A stretch of 64,000 nt of DNA from assembly GCA_030704615.1 (NCBI GenBank), contig CM060732.1:68863053-68927052 (forward strand), in the 5' to 3' direction. Position 1 is the first letter of the stretch. Each line of letters opens with the position of its first letter. This document shows positions 55,641-64,000 of the stretch, piece after piece. Source of the DNA: Takakia lepidozioides (lineage: Eukaryota; Streptophyta; Takakiopsida; Takakiales; Takakiaceae). The translations under genes were made by a program, and so were the position numbers. Below the pieces are notes generated by a model. The model was not told the DNA's origin and did no database searches. It saw only the letters and a list, made by a program, of their open reading frames with translations.

Positions 55641-56718
55641 AACGATGTTGCGTCCCACGCCTCCTCCCAGCAAGACTCGTACCCCCTCTCCTGCAGCATC
55701 CATAGAATCGCTGCCAGACTCGGGACAACATGCCAAAGATGAGCATGCTGCTCCTATTATCGTTACCCAATACATCATTCCAATCGTGGAGCGAGATGTG
55801 TCGGCCTCGCAGTGGAGAATTGCACGGACCCGTCCGTCATTTCGTGGCAAATGTTGTGCTGTTCATGTCGACACCAACCAAAGATGCAATGAGATGATTC
55901 GGAGGAGCCCGTAGGGCGGTGTGCCTGCCCCTTGCTTCACAGGGAGATTTGTGTGCGCAAAGTTTGTGGAGGCCACACTGAAGTAGTTTTGGTTCTACAG
56001 GCATGACATCATGTCATGTGTGTTCGGCAAGCCCAAGTATGGTGTACAAGGCATGCCTGAACCACCAGCAGTCTGGCCTGTGGCAACTGGTACAGATCTT
56101 ACCCTGGAGGAGGCAGACGCTCTAGGAAGTGCAAGGTTTTGACTGGTGGAGAGGACAAACGTTCCACAAAATCCAATTCCCAGTCGTCATCCTCCTCCCA
56201 CAAGAAGCTCTTCACCCTGCATACCAGTGGGTGACCCCGCAGCTTGGCCCACCCATCGGTGGGGGAAACTGAAAAGACGGCGGCCACCAACAAAGGCGAA
56301 CGATACCAGGATGGCCAACGCTCTTGCAATGCCCTGCATAGTGCAAGGTTGCAGGGATGTTCCTCACCCCGGGATGGGGCGCATATTTCAGTTGTCAACA
56401 GCCGGGTCTGCTACACGCAGTGTCGTGTATGCAATCACGGTTTCTCAGTACCCAGCTTGCAACTGTGAGGACTTCCTTGTTATGGAATCGAAGAATGCAG
56501 CATACGTCCCTTGCAAACACCTTTATTACATTTTTTCTGAAGCGCATGAGTTGCATATCCGCAGTGGATGTCTTCATCCATGCTCCAACACTGAGCTTCA
56601 ACGAGCTGCACAAGGCCCTACGGCAGGATACAGGTCGGACTGCTTGACATTCCACATTCGGGAAGGAGAAAGTGGCAATTATATTACATTCATCTTCTTG
56701 CACCCTATTTTTTTGTGA
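55641..56718 (+). pseudogene. Third MULE-like transposase copy, C-terminal part with SWIM finger
   Basis: The pieces line up with 18,430-19,330 of the inner element: SLPDSGQHAKDEHA and DVSASQWRIARTRPSFRG, then after a stop GVPAPCFTGRF, PPAVWPVATGTDLTLEEADA, and from 56,150 a longer open frame with HPGMGRIFQL, YAITVSQYPACNCEDF (CxC at 56,455-56,472) and VPCKHLYYIF (CxH at 56,509-56,520). It has at least two in-frame stops. It belongs to a third, different member of the family. Confidence 0.65.
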
Positions 56719-57331
56719 GGAATTATACACTTGGTGGTGCCGCACCGCCATGGCTCCAGGTGCATTTCGGTGCCGCAATACATGAGAATGTGGTTTTTGG
56801 CTGTGAATGGCATGGGCATGTTTTTTTTATTTTGGTTATGTCTATAAATGGATCGAGGAAAGCATACATTGTGTGGAGATACACGGGCATTGTGGCCTAT
56901 TTCAGCGCCGTTAATGGTCTATATACTGCATAGTGCTTCCTTGTTACTGCTCTTCATTCAATTTGTGGTGATTTCGCAGCCCATCCTGGCGTTTTCGTCC
57001 ACCTTTACGAGAAGACTCCGATTTGCTATCAATACATTGTCAGTGTTCTGCAAATGTGATGCCTTTATAAGATTGCTAGTTCTGTGTCCCAGTGGGAAGG
57101 GTCCTACTGCACATTCCAGCATTTGCATACTGCACCTTGTGCACACAGCAATCCATACGACAAAGGACACGTCCCAGCATACTGGCAGTGAATTGCAAAA
57201 AACCTTAACATAAGATTATCCAAGCATGTATATTCCCCATATGGCACAGAGAAGCTACTTGATTTCTGAAGCAAAATGTATGTGCCATGAGTGTCGGCGA
57301 GTCGAAACATGTCTACTCTAGCATGCAAGAC
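56719..57331. other. Spacer in the third element
   Basis: About 610 bases between the transposase remnant and a minus-strand open frame. It contains no supported gene; possibly the facing 3' ends of the two. Confidence 0.4.
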
Positions 57332-57907
57332 CTATGGTCCCCTCGCCCAAGAAGAAAGAACTCGAACTAGCCTCTCAAGGACCTCCTGAGTGACTGGATG
57401 CCGATATTTGAACAAAATGTCAGCGGTTTCTGTCGCCCGGTTGAAACTAACGAGCAGGTCGTGTTTATTGATAGCGCCCCCTTTGTAGAAGGACATTTTC
57501 ACAGTGGGCCATGTGTTCCCCTCCTCCTCATCCTCATAACTGAAGAGAATGTCCCCACTTTCCGAGCCAGTCTGTCCACGCGTGAAGTTTTCACCTATGC
57601 ACTCATCATACGTCCACTCGCAACAGTTCCAGCGATACAGCAACGCTGTGCATGATCTGTTCGGCTCCCACTCAAGCGGAAAGTCTAGGTCCATGATGCG
57701 TAGGAACCACATGCTCCCCAGCCGGGGTCCAAGAGAATCGTGCAATCCTGGAAGAAACTCCATTGCTCTCAGCTGGACAAGTCGAGGATCGTCCCTATAA
57801 ACATCTAGGAAGACAATGATGTCGTCTGCTTTCGGGACAATGACTCTCGTCTGGCGTCGATAGATGTGATTCAGGCACGACATGGCCTCACGACACAGCA
57901 AGAACAC
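57332..57907 (-). CDS. Unrecognised 191-residue protein inside the third transposon remnant
   Basis: An uninterrupted frame beginning MFLLCREAMSCLNHIYRRQT and containing VIVPKADDIIVFLDVYRDDP, FLPGLHDSLGPRLGSMWFLR, a Cys/Trp-rich part (LLYRWNCCEWTYDECIGENF) and KMSFYKGGAINKHDLLVSFN. No signal peptide or membrane segment is evident. I do not recognise a family. It lies between a MULE-like transposase remnant and the element's right end, on the opposite strand, where the two larger elements have no gene, so it may be extra cargo. It is intact, unlike its neighbour. It could be an exon of a longer gene or a chance frame, but its length and composition favour real coding. Confidence 0.5.
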   Translation of the reverse strand: MFLLCREAMSCLNHIYRRQTRVIVPKADDIIVFLDVYRDDPRLVQLRAMEFLPGLHDSLGPRLGSMWFLRIMDLDFPLEWEPNRSCTALLYRWNCCEWTYDECIGENFTRGQTGSESGDILFSYEDEEEGNTWPTVKMSFYKGGAINKHDLLVSFNRATETADILFKYRHPVTQEVLERLVRVLSSWARGP

Positions 57908-58089
57908 AGAGCAGGGAGGAGATGGGCACAGCAGAGAAGAGTGAAGAGCAAAATGAGAGCGAGGCCGGCGGAAGAGGGATATATCATTGTTGCACTGCCA
58001 ATGTCGTATGCGGAAGAACTTCTATTTCCTCCGACATGTGTGCTTTTATTAGACAAATCCGCACCAGTTTCAGGACAGTTTGCAAAACT

Positions 58090-58540
58090 CCCTCACCGTA
58101 AGGCGGGTATTTGCTCTCCGGAGCCCAATTTCGCGCGTCGTTATTGATTGCACTCCCCAGCCTTCAACCGGGTATTTGGTTTCCGGACCCCAATTTCGGC
58201 GCCGTTTTCGGCTGCACTCCGGTGGCTTCAGCCGAGTATTTGGTTTTCGGGGCCCAATTTCGGCGTCGTTATTGGCTGCACTCCGAAGGCTTCAGCCGGG
58301 TATTTGGTTGGCGGAGCCCAATTTCGGCACCGTTATTGGCTTCACTCCCGAGCCTTCAGCCCGGCTATTTCTTTTCCTCTGCCCAATTACGACACCGTTA
58401 TACCCAACCATCCTGCACTTCTGCAACAGTACTACCCACGGTTATAGGTCGTCATTGCGTTTTCGGAGTCTGCAAACCCGGATCCTAATTCCGCTTGCGT
58501 CCCTTCGTCTTGGGTAATTTCGGTGCCGTTATTGCCCATA
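58090..58540 (+). repeat. Subterminal tandem array, unit about 64 bp, five to six units
   Basis: Units begin near 58,122, 58,187, 58,252 and 58,316, with weaker ones at 58,380 and 58,510. Each holds CCCAATTTCGGCGCCGTTAT, TTGGCTGCACTCC, GCTTCAGCCGGGTATTTGG. Because 64 is not a multiple of three, all three frames stay open in places; those frames are not genes. The array lies just inside the right end of the third transposon. Confidence 0.85.
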
Positions 58541-58560
58541 ATTCAGTTTTTCTATGACCT

Positions 58561-58790
58561 GGCCTAGCGGTCCATGAGCTTGGGCTCCAAGTCATGAGCG
58601 GACACTGGTACTTATGAGCGGAGTGCTTCGAGCATGAGCGCGGAAATCTTCGAAAACCTTCTCTTCTTATACTACTTTCGATTATTTTATAGTTTTGGGC
58701 CCGAAAAAAATCTGCCGAAATTCGAAGTGTGTTACTTGGCGGCTCATGGGTGAGCCATGCCCGCTCATGAGCTCATGGAATAGCAACCCC
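58561..58790. repeat. Right terminal region of the third element
   Basis: Series of CATGAGC/GCTCATG words (58,573, 58,594, 58,612, 58,632, 58,740, 58,768). The end GCTCATGGAATAGCAACCCC is the inverse of the inner element's left end GGGGTGCTATTCCGTGAGC with two to three changes. This ties the 55.6-58.8 kb sequence to the same transposon family. Confidence 0.6.
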
Positions 58791-58822
58791 CGGAGCAGAC
58801 TCTCAGGGGTGCCACATAGGAC

Positions 58823-59835
58823 TTGGTGGATAATCACCTTATGCAAGTGTGGTTAGCACAAGAGCCGGTAGAAGGCAAAGCACCAAGGAAGCTCACCCAG
58901 GGAGAGATGAATGATCTCAGATTGCAGGTGCAGAACATTGCCACAACTACTATAGACAATGTCTATAGTATAATAGAGGAGTTACAGGATGATGTGGAAG
59001 GCCTGCAAACTCAAGTGGATGACCTGAGTTCAAATATTGACAAGAGAGTCTTTGTTCCTAAGGAGCAGCTGGTGGCTACTTATTTGCATGCCAGGACTCT
59101 GATTTTTCAGTCTTCTCGCAGGAGGTGCAAGAGTTGCCAGTGGTAGAAGGGCCAGTGGTGGCAATATCACAGCTTCCACAGCAGGTGGCTGTGCAAGTGG
59201 CTGACCCTATTGATACTATGGCAAAGCCACAGCCTGAGGTTTGGGGGGATGCTGCTTTTCACCCACCTAGGACTCCTGCTGCACTGGAGTACAATCGGGC
59301 AATGATTATGCCCTTCAACCAAATTCCCATTGTGATGGATTTGGCTTGGAATGAATTTAGTCCTCCGCAGTTGTTGACACATTATTACCAGATCATGCGC
59401 ATTTGGTTGCCAGTGGCAACTCGGACTAAGGTTCTTCCGAACAATCGACCCATTGAGGATCATCACTTTGCAAGGTACTGGTCTGAGGCAGGCACCATGC
59501 TGAAGGAATTAATTGTCTTCCAGGTTGTACATGGGTATATCTATACCATGACCAAGGAGGTATCTAGTATTGTCATGGGCTGTGGATTATACTATGCTGC
59601 TTGTTTCATGGCACGTTATCACATTGAGCAGCAGAAGATGCAATCACGATTTCTGAGTTATTCCAGTGGGGATCATTGGGTCTTACCTTCAGTGTCACCT
59701 CATATGTATCTGTATGATGCGAAAGTCATGATGCAGAAGGATTCCCAACTTCGTTCATGGTTTAATTTGGATTGGAACAACTTGACAACAGAGAAATTGG
59801 GCCCTGATGATATTTTCTATAAGGGACATGAAGTA
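58823..59835 (+). pseudogene. Unidentified element-type coding remnant with coiled coil
   Basis: Two frames join by a shift near 59,125. The first (58,823-59,146) has a coiled coil (IIEELQDDVEGLQTQVDDLS). The second continues MAKPQPEVWGDAAFHPPRTP, FNQIPIVMDLAWNEFSPPQL and HYIEQ-like, aromatic-rich stretches to about 59,835, where it is cut by a Gypsy fragment. The layout (coiled coil, then a proline/aromatic-rich part) could be a retroelement gag-like or plant-mobile-domain-like protein; I cannot decide. Confidence 0.4.
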
Positions 59836-60186
59836 TCATCCTGGCACCATCTCCTCGTCTGTCTCACCATGCCAACGAGCTCCTGTATCATCATGTTCGC
59901 TCGTGCATGGATTACGACTCAACCCATCTGCATCCTGATTGACTATACTGGCTCGATGCACCACCTGGAACTCGTACTCTTGAAGCATAAGTGCCCACCG
60001 TGCAAGCTTCCCTGTAAGTTTGTCTGACTCCATCAACCGCTTCAATGGTTGGTGATCCGTGATAAGGGTGAAGAGATTGTCATAGAGGTAGCATCTAAAA
60101 TGTGCCACTATCCATACTGCAGCTAGACACTCCCCTTCATATGAACTATACTTCGCCTCAGCATCATTGTTCGAGCGACCGCACTC
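59836..60186 (-). mobile_element. Ty3/Gypsy retrotransposon fragment (RNase H region)
   Basis: The minus-strand frame reads AEAKYSSYEGECLAAVWIVA, HFRCYLYDNLFTLITDHQPL and LQEYEFQVVHRASIVNQDAD followed by GLSR. These are the standard words of the RNase H domain downstream of reverse transcriptase in Ty3/Gypsy elements. Only this domain is present. It abuts a PPR fragment at 60,186. Confidence 0.85.
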
Positions 60187-60615
60187 CACGACACCACATC
60201 TCGTTCAGCCATGGAAACTCCCTTCGCATCCTTAATGCCCACATTTGGCATACATGTCCACCAGGGGAGTGTTCAGAATGACATCTGGAACAATTCCAGC
60301 TTTGACAATGTCACCATGGACCTCTTTCCCCTTTTCCAGAGCTCGCAGGCTTGGACACGCATTGCATCCTGCCAACATTAAATTCCACGTCATCAAAGAT
60401 CGTTGAGGCATTATGTTGAACACTTGATGAGCATCAATGATGCTCCCGCACATAACATACAGGTTGACAAAGGTGTTGAGTAGAAAAACATTTGGCGTGA
60501 ATCCAATTTGGATAATGTGAGTGTGCAAGGACTTCAACTTGAGAGTTTCTAATCGGTTTGATGCTATGAATCCATGGGGTAACTGTCCCCCCTTTGCAGA
60601 ACGGTTGGCCGTCAC
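60187..60615 (-). pseudogene. PPR gene fragment (PLS type)
   Basis: The minus-strand frame: LHTHIIQIGFTPNVFLLNTF, VNLYVMCGSIIDAHQVFNIM, PQRSLMTWNLMLAGCNACPS, LEKGKEVHGDIVKAGIVPDV and VDMYAKCG. After a one-base shift it continues IKDAKGVSMAERDVVSW to about 60,187, where the Gypsy fragment begins. About four repeats are covered. It resembles the other fragment at 55,225-55,640. Confidence 0.75.
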
Positions 60616-60639
60616 AAGCTACCTAGACGACAAACAATT

Positions 60640-61830
60640 CACATGCAAAGGGCTGGCTTGCAGCTAGCCACTTTCAACTTCTTAGGGTTGACCAACCAAA
60701 GGAAACAACTCGAAGTGGGACAAGTTCTTCGGACTAATGATATTCATATCTATTCTGGGCAGAAACATGGGAAACGTCGGATAAACTGGTTGGAGATGTC
60801 AATGGTTATAAATGGGCAGGTAAGATGTGTACTCTCAAGGCAGCCTCTGCCAAATGCAGTAAAAAAGGGGCTGGATTCTTTGTCCGTGATTTCTTGTTTG
60901 ACAATTGTGAAATTATCAACAAGGGTTTGAGGTACGAGCATAGTATCTGGCTAAAACTGAATCTGAAGGGCGGCTTGAGTACAAAGGGCCTCTTTGTGGG
61001 TTGTGTTTACATGCCCACAGAGGGGACCCTTAGTGCTGACGCAGACAAAGCCTTCGAAGATGTAAAACTGGACTGTGCTTCGTTCCTTGCCAAAGGTCAG
61101 GTGGTGCTATTGGGTGACTTCAATGCCCGGGTGGGCAAAGGGCTCCATCAGGACGATATCACTGGGCCTTCTGGTGAGGACGAGCTGAATTCTAATGGTA
61201 GACGGTTAATTAACTGTCTGGAAGAGCTTCATCTTTTGACCTTGAATAACAGGACAAGCGGTGACCAAGTGCAGTGGACTCGTGAGAAATCCCAAACTGG
61301 GGAACGTTCCATTGTGGACTATGTCATAATGGACAAAAATTTGTTCCCCCAGTGTGCCAATGTGTTGATCGACAGAACTGATATTGGTACCTCTGACCAC
61401 TTCCTGGTTTGGACTGAGATCAAATGGTGTTTTCCCAACACCGGAGTGAAAGAGATTCTCAAGGACCTGGACCTGGATCCGCAAGTCTTGACCCTGCTGG
61501 ATAAATTCGACTTAGAGGCTGTAGTGTCCAAAGCCATGTCTGTTGCCATGAGATTGTCTGATGAAAATGAAGTTAGGCAGAAAACTTCCCTGAACTTGTT
61601 TCCAGTCAATGACATGGGGGAGGACATCATGGATGACCTCAAGGGTCCACCCACTCTTGGCACTAGACTGAAATTTAAACTCAGGGCAGGAAGCCTACCT
61701 TTGAACATCAAACAGAAGCAGAGAGGAAAGGGAGAGTGCACTTCCCATTGTGTGGGCAATCTGAAGACAGTATTCATTTTCTGATACACTGTCCGGGGTT
61801 CTCTCATTGATAATAGGTGTACGTTGAAGG
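60640..61830 (+). mobile_element. LINE remnant: endonuclease domain joined to a 3' zinc-knuckle region, reverse transcriptase missing
   Basis: Endonuclease motifs run in order with one frameshift near 60,757: LATFNFLGLTNQRKQLEV, GAGFFVRDFLFDN, GLFVGCVYMPTEG, LLGDFNARVG (61,111-61,140), SIVDYVIMD (61,309-61,335) and TSDHFLVW (61,389-61,412). This is the AP-endonuclease-like domain of LINEs. Soon after, in another frame (61,700-61,800), comes FPLCGQSEDSIHFLIHCPGF, the zinc-binding word found after reverse transcriptase in many plant LINEs. The whole reverse transcriptase between them is absent, so this is an internally deleted copy. Confidence 0.75.
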
Positions 61831-61980
61831 TTGCAATGACCAAAAGTGCTTCTAATAGAGTCCCACATCAATTCAATCTCAAAGAAGTTTGTCCCTTGAC
61901 TGGCTGGAGAGCGGTCTTAGACATTGGTGATTCAATGGGGCGCTCTGGGAAGACAACCAAGGGCAAGGACTTCAACTGTA

Positions 61981-62138
61981 GGTGACCAAGTGCAGTGGAC
62001 TCGTGAGAAATCCCAAACTGGGGAACGTTCCATTGTGGACTATATCATAATGGACAAAAATTTGTTCCCCTAGTGTGCCAATGTGTTGATCGACAGAACT
62101 GATATTGGTACCTCTGACCACTTCCTGGTTTGGACTGA
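61981..62138 (+). repeat. Direct duplicate of part of the LINE endonuclease
   Basis: These 157 bases repeat 61,260-61,417 with about two substitutions (ATGTCATAA to ATATCATAA; CCCCCAGTG to CCCCTAGTG, which creates a stop). The near identity means the duplication is recent. Confidence 0.92.
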
Positions 62139-62700
62139 CTCAAAAGAGAACCTCTTGTGTGTGCCTACTTGTGTCTGTAGTCAGGTAACGACGGATTGGT
62201 CAGTGAGAACCACCACGGTGCAGCTGAGCACGGCCTGCTAAGACCAAGCTGACTCTCCCAAGAACCTTATAAACATATGGAAGAATACCAAATCAGGTAC
62301 TAACAGGAGGCAAGAGCCCGCAATAGCAGGATGGAAAAAATTCTTCACATCGTACCTTAAGAAAACGCCACACCTTGCGATTGCAGTTGTCCCACCATTG
62401 TCAATCTTCTAAAAACTCATGTCAGGTCTGCTCAGTGCTGCAAATTCAGGGCCGACTCTGATGAGAAGGCAAGACAGGCTGAAATAGGTCAAAGAAGAAG
62501 GTGCCCTCACCACATTGTTCTTGACCTTGTGTCATGACCCATGGAGGATTTGCCCTCCCATCAACCCAAAAGGATCGCTTCAGTGTGCTGTTGGTGTCTG
62601 TAGTCAGGTAATGTCGGATTGGTCTTTGAGAAACCACCACAAAATGGCATGCTAAGACCAAGCTCACTCTCCCCTAAACCTTGTAAACATCAGGAAGAAT
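62139..62700 (+). repeat. Duplicated repeat unit of about 115 bp
   Basis: The unit GTCTGTAGTCAGGTAA.G.CGGATTGGTC...AAGACCAAGCT...GGAAGAATACCA occurs at about 62,170-62,290 and 62,594-62,703. Between them lies a copy of the phrase 'gggccgactctgatgagaag' shared with 54,440 and 55,015. No gene is seen. Confidence 0.65.
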
Positions 62701-62882
62701 ACCATGCCCTGTGGAGAGGAGGGGAGAGGAGAGGAGGGAAAAGAGAAAGCCCGCGGAAGGGAAGGCGAACACGGGAGAGGAGTGGAGAGGAGATAAGAGG
62801 AGGAGAGGGAAAAGAGAAAGCCGCGGGAGGGAAGGGGAGAAAGATCGCGGATAGAAAAAAAAAAAAAAAAAAAAAAAAAAAA
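62701..62882 (+). repeat. Purine-rich tract ending in poly-A
   Basis: A nearly pure GGAGAGGAGAGG-type run ends in about 32 A at 62,850-62,881. Two partly identical halves (GGAGAGGAG...AAAGAGAAAGCC) show a local duplication. Open frames through it are artefacts of composition. Confidence 0.8.
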
Positions 62883-62883
62883 C

Positions 62884-62950
62884 AAACAAAAGGATGATCC
62901 CGCGGTGCATCGCGGCCTAAACACCACTCTTACCACTACACTACCCCTTA
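62884..62950 (-). repeat. tRNA-like sequence, possible SINE head
   Basis: On the minus strand it reads GGGGTAGTGTAGTGGTAAGA (box A-like) and about 25 bases later a weak box B (GGGATCATCC), then T-rich sequence. The acceptor stem does not pair, so a working tRNA gene is unlikely. Confidence 0.35.
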
Positions 62951-63225
62951 AAACTCAACAACCCCCTCCTGTAAAATTATATTTAAGGTGTTTTAAACCC
63001 CCATCTGTATGTATAATGTTGTACATGGGGGGGTGTAAAATACCCCCTCCTGTGCACGCACGTGGCTGGTACATTTAATGAGGAGTGCACCCCCCAGGAT
63101 CTGCCATGGTGTTTGCACCCCATGATCCTATGCTCGCCCCCACTCGCTGCCTCCACCGTCCCAGTTGGCAGAGATGGCGCAATATCCAATGGAAGTGCAG
63201 AAGTAGCTACCAATGCTTGCAATCT
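62951..63225. other. Short spacer, no gene seen
   Basis: About 275 bases between the tRNA-like sequence and the methyltransferase remnant. It holds 'ccccctcctgt' twice (62,961 and 63,044) and nothing else recognisable. Confidence 0.5.
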
Positions 63226-64000
63226 CTATTGCTCAGCCATGCACAAGCCAATGACCCATGTCAAGCAATTGAGATCCATTGCCTGACCCAACACCTGGCG
63301 TCGTTATGCCTCTGACAGAGCTGGCACAGCTATAGTGCCCGTGGTAAATCCCATTGTCCGTTCTCGCTCATCCGCATTGGGCTCCACCAATTGCTGTAGT
63401 ACACTGTTCCAAATCAACCCAGGACCATTGTCTCGAAAAGCATGAGATGATGGAAAGCTCATGAGTGTAAGCAAGGCTGCACATGGTTGCCCCACTCGAT
63501 TTACCACTGCTAGAGGTGAACGGTCATCATGTCGCACCCTCTATGGTTGCCTCCCTTGGTCAAAAATGCCCTCAACTATGAGATTGGGTGGCTGTTGAAT
63601 GGAATCGTATGCTCTCTTGAGCAGCTCTGGTGGTGCAAGATTGGTCCACCACAATCGAGGTCGATGCACTCGTGATCCCACCGCTGCTGCATCCAATAGT
63701 ACCGCCGATCCAATCCAAGACCGCACCTGATGCACACTGGCCATAACCCTGGCCCGAGAGTCCCCCACAAGAGGAACATTCTCAAAGATATAGGCTAGAG
63801 GTTGCACTTGCCTCGTCTGCAAGTCACGCAACACTCTCAACATCTCCCAAAACAAATGCGATCGTGCATCATGCAAGCCATTCCCATGACCTGCGGGAGA
63901 ATGTCATTGGCAAGGCCATCCAGCTATCACCAAGTCAATGGCACTATGCCGGTCCAAATCATCCGCCCCTAGCAAGGTAATGTTTGCTGACAAGGCCTTT
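63226..64000 (-). pseudogene. Cytosine-5 DNA methyltransferase remnant (runs off the right edge)
   Basis: One continuous minus-strand frame from the edge to a stop at 63,226, broken only by in-frame TGA (63,904-63,906), TAG (63,541-63,543) and TAA (63,304-63,306). Motifs in order: DLVIAGWPCQ with the catalytic Cys (motif IV), LAYIFENVPLVGD (motif VI, ENV), GSRVHRPRLWWTNLAP (motif VIII), ADERERTMGFTTGT (motif IX region) and LGQAMDLNCLTW (motif X, where GNA is GQA). The region between motifs VIII and IX, the target-recognition part, is short. DNMT3/DRM-type and retrotransposon-borne enzymes are possible. Carriage of such genes by retrotransposons is known in charophytes and dinoflagellates; association with an element here is inference, as the upstream part is outside the window. 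Confidence 0.8.

Noticed and set aside
58080-58517. 125-145 residue proteins in three plus-strand frames
   Set aside because: The 64-bp repeat keeps all frames open by chance; the three frames give the same peptide words in turn.
58823-59835. Integrated virus coat or replicase gene
   Set aside because: I see no replicase, helicase or coat motif; a coiled coil and an aromatic-rich region are too little to assign it.
62664-62936. Phenylalanine-rich membrane-like protein
   Set aside because: Translation of the poly-A and GGAGAG tract on the minus strand.

Overview
The window is nuclear DNA from a green plant. It contains several spliced genes with GT-AG introns and recognisably plant products: a two-B-box zinc finger protein, a PGSIP6/IPUT1-type GT8 glycosyltransferase, a membrane-associated progesterone-binding-like protein, and a kelch protein of the acyl-CoA-binding-protein type. 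Pieces of plant-type PPR genes, tRNA-derived SINEs and many DNA transposons surround them. The PPR debris and the transposon types suggest a non-seed plant (fern, lycophyte, bryophyte or charophyte grade), but the sequence alone does not fix the species.

Layout. About 1-1,500 is repeat debris. About 1,537-22,890 is an outer DNA transposon whose right end is lost. Inside it sits a second, related element at 7,109-19,796, bordered by an identical 10-bp target duplication (GGGTTGATAG at 7,099-7,108 and 19,797-19,806). Both elements have the same plan: a minus-strand, ten-exon gene for a large protein with a ParB-like DGNHR motif and a C-terminal DNA N4/N6-type methyltransferase fold, and a plus-strand MULE-like transposase with a SWIM zinc finger, read divergently from a short central region. 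The inner methyltransferase gene carries about 23 copies of a 115-bp unit centred on a near-perfect hairpin in its first intron. The outer element carries a different palindrome repeated through its introns. A third fragment of such an element lies at about 55,640-58,790.

From 25.4 to 49.2 kb is an ordinary gene island: the B-box gene (+), the glycosyltransferase (-), the heme/steroid-binding gene (-), a divergent gene with a cyclin-type destruction box (+), and the kelch gene (-). I resolved their splice sites by eye; frames close across every intron given.

From 50 to 64 kb is again repeat-rich: a 200-bp tandem repeat, a hAT-like MITE inside a SINE with an 8-bp duplication, PPR pseudogenes, a Gypsy RNase H fragment inserted in a PPR fragment, a LINE endonuclease remnant, and at the right edge a decayed cytosine-5 DNA methyltransferase, probably also from a mobile element.

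The most interesting content is the methyltransferase-carrying transposon family with element-specific palindromes. How the parts work together (methylation, self-recognition or silencing control) is inference only.
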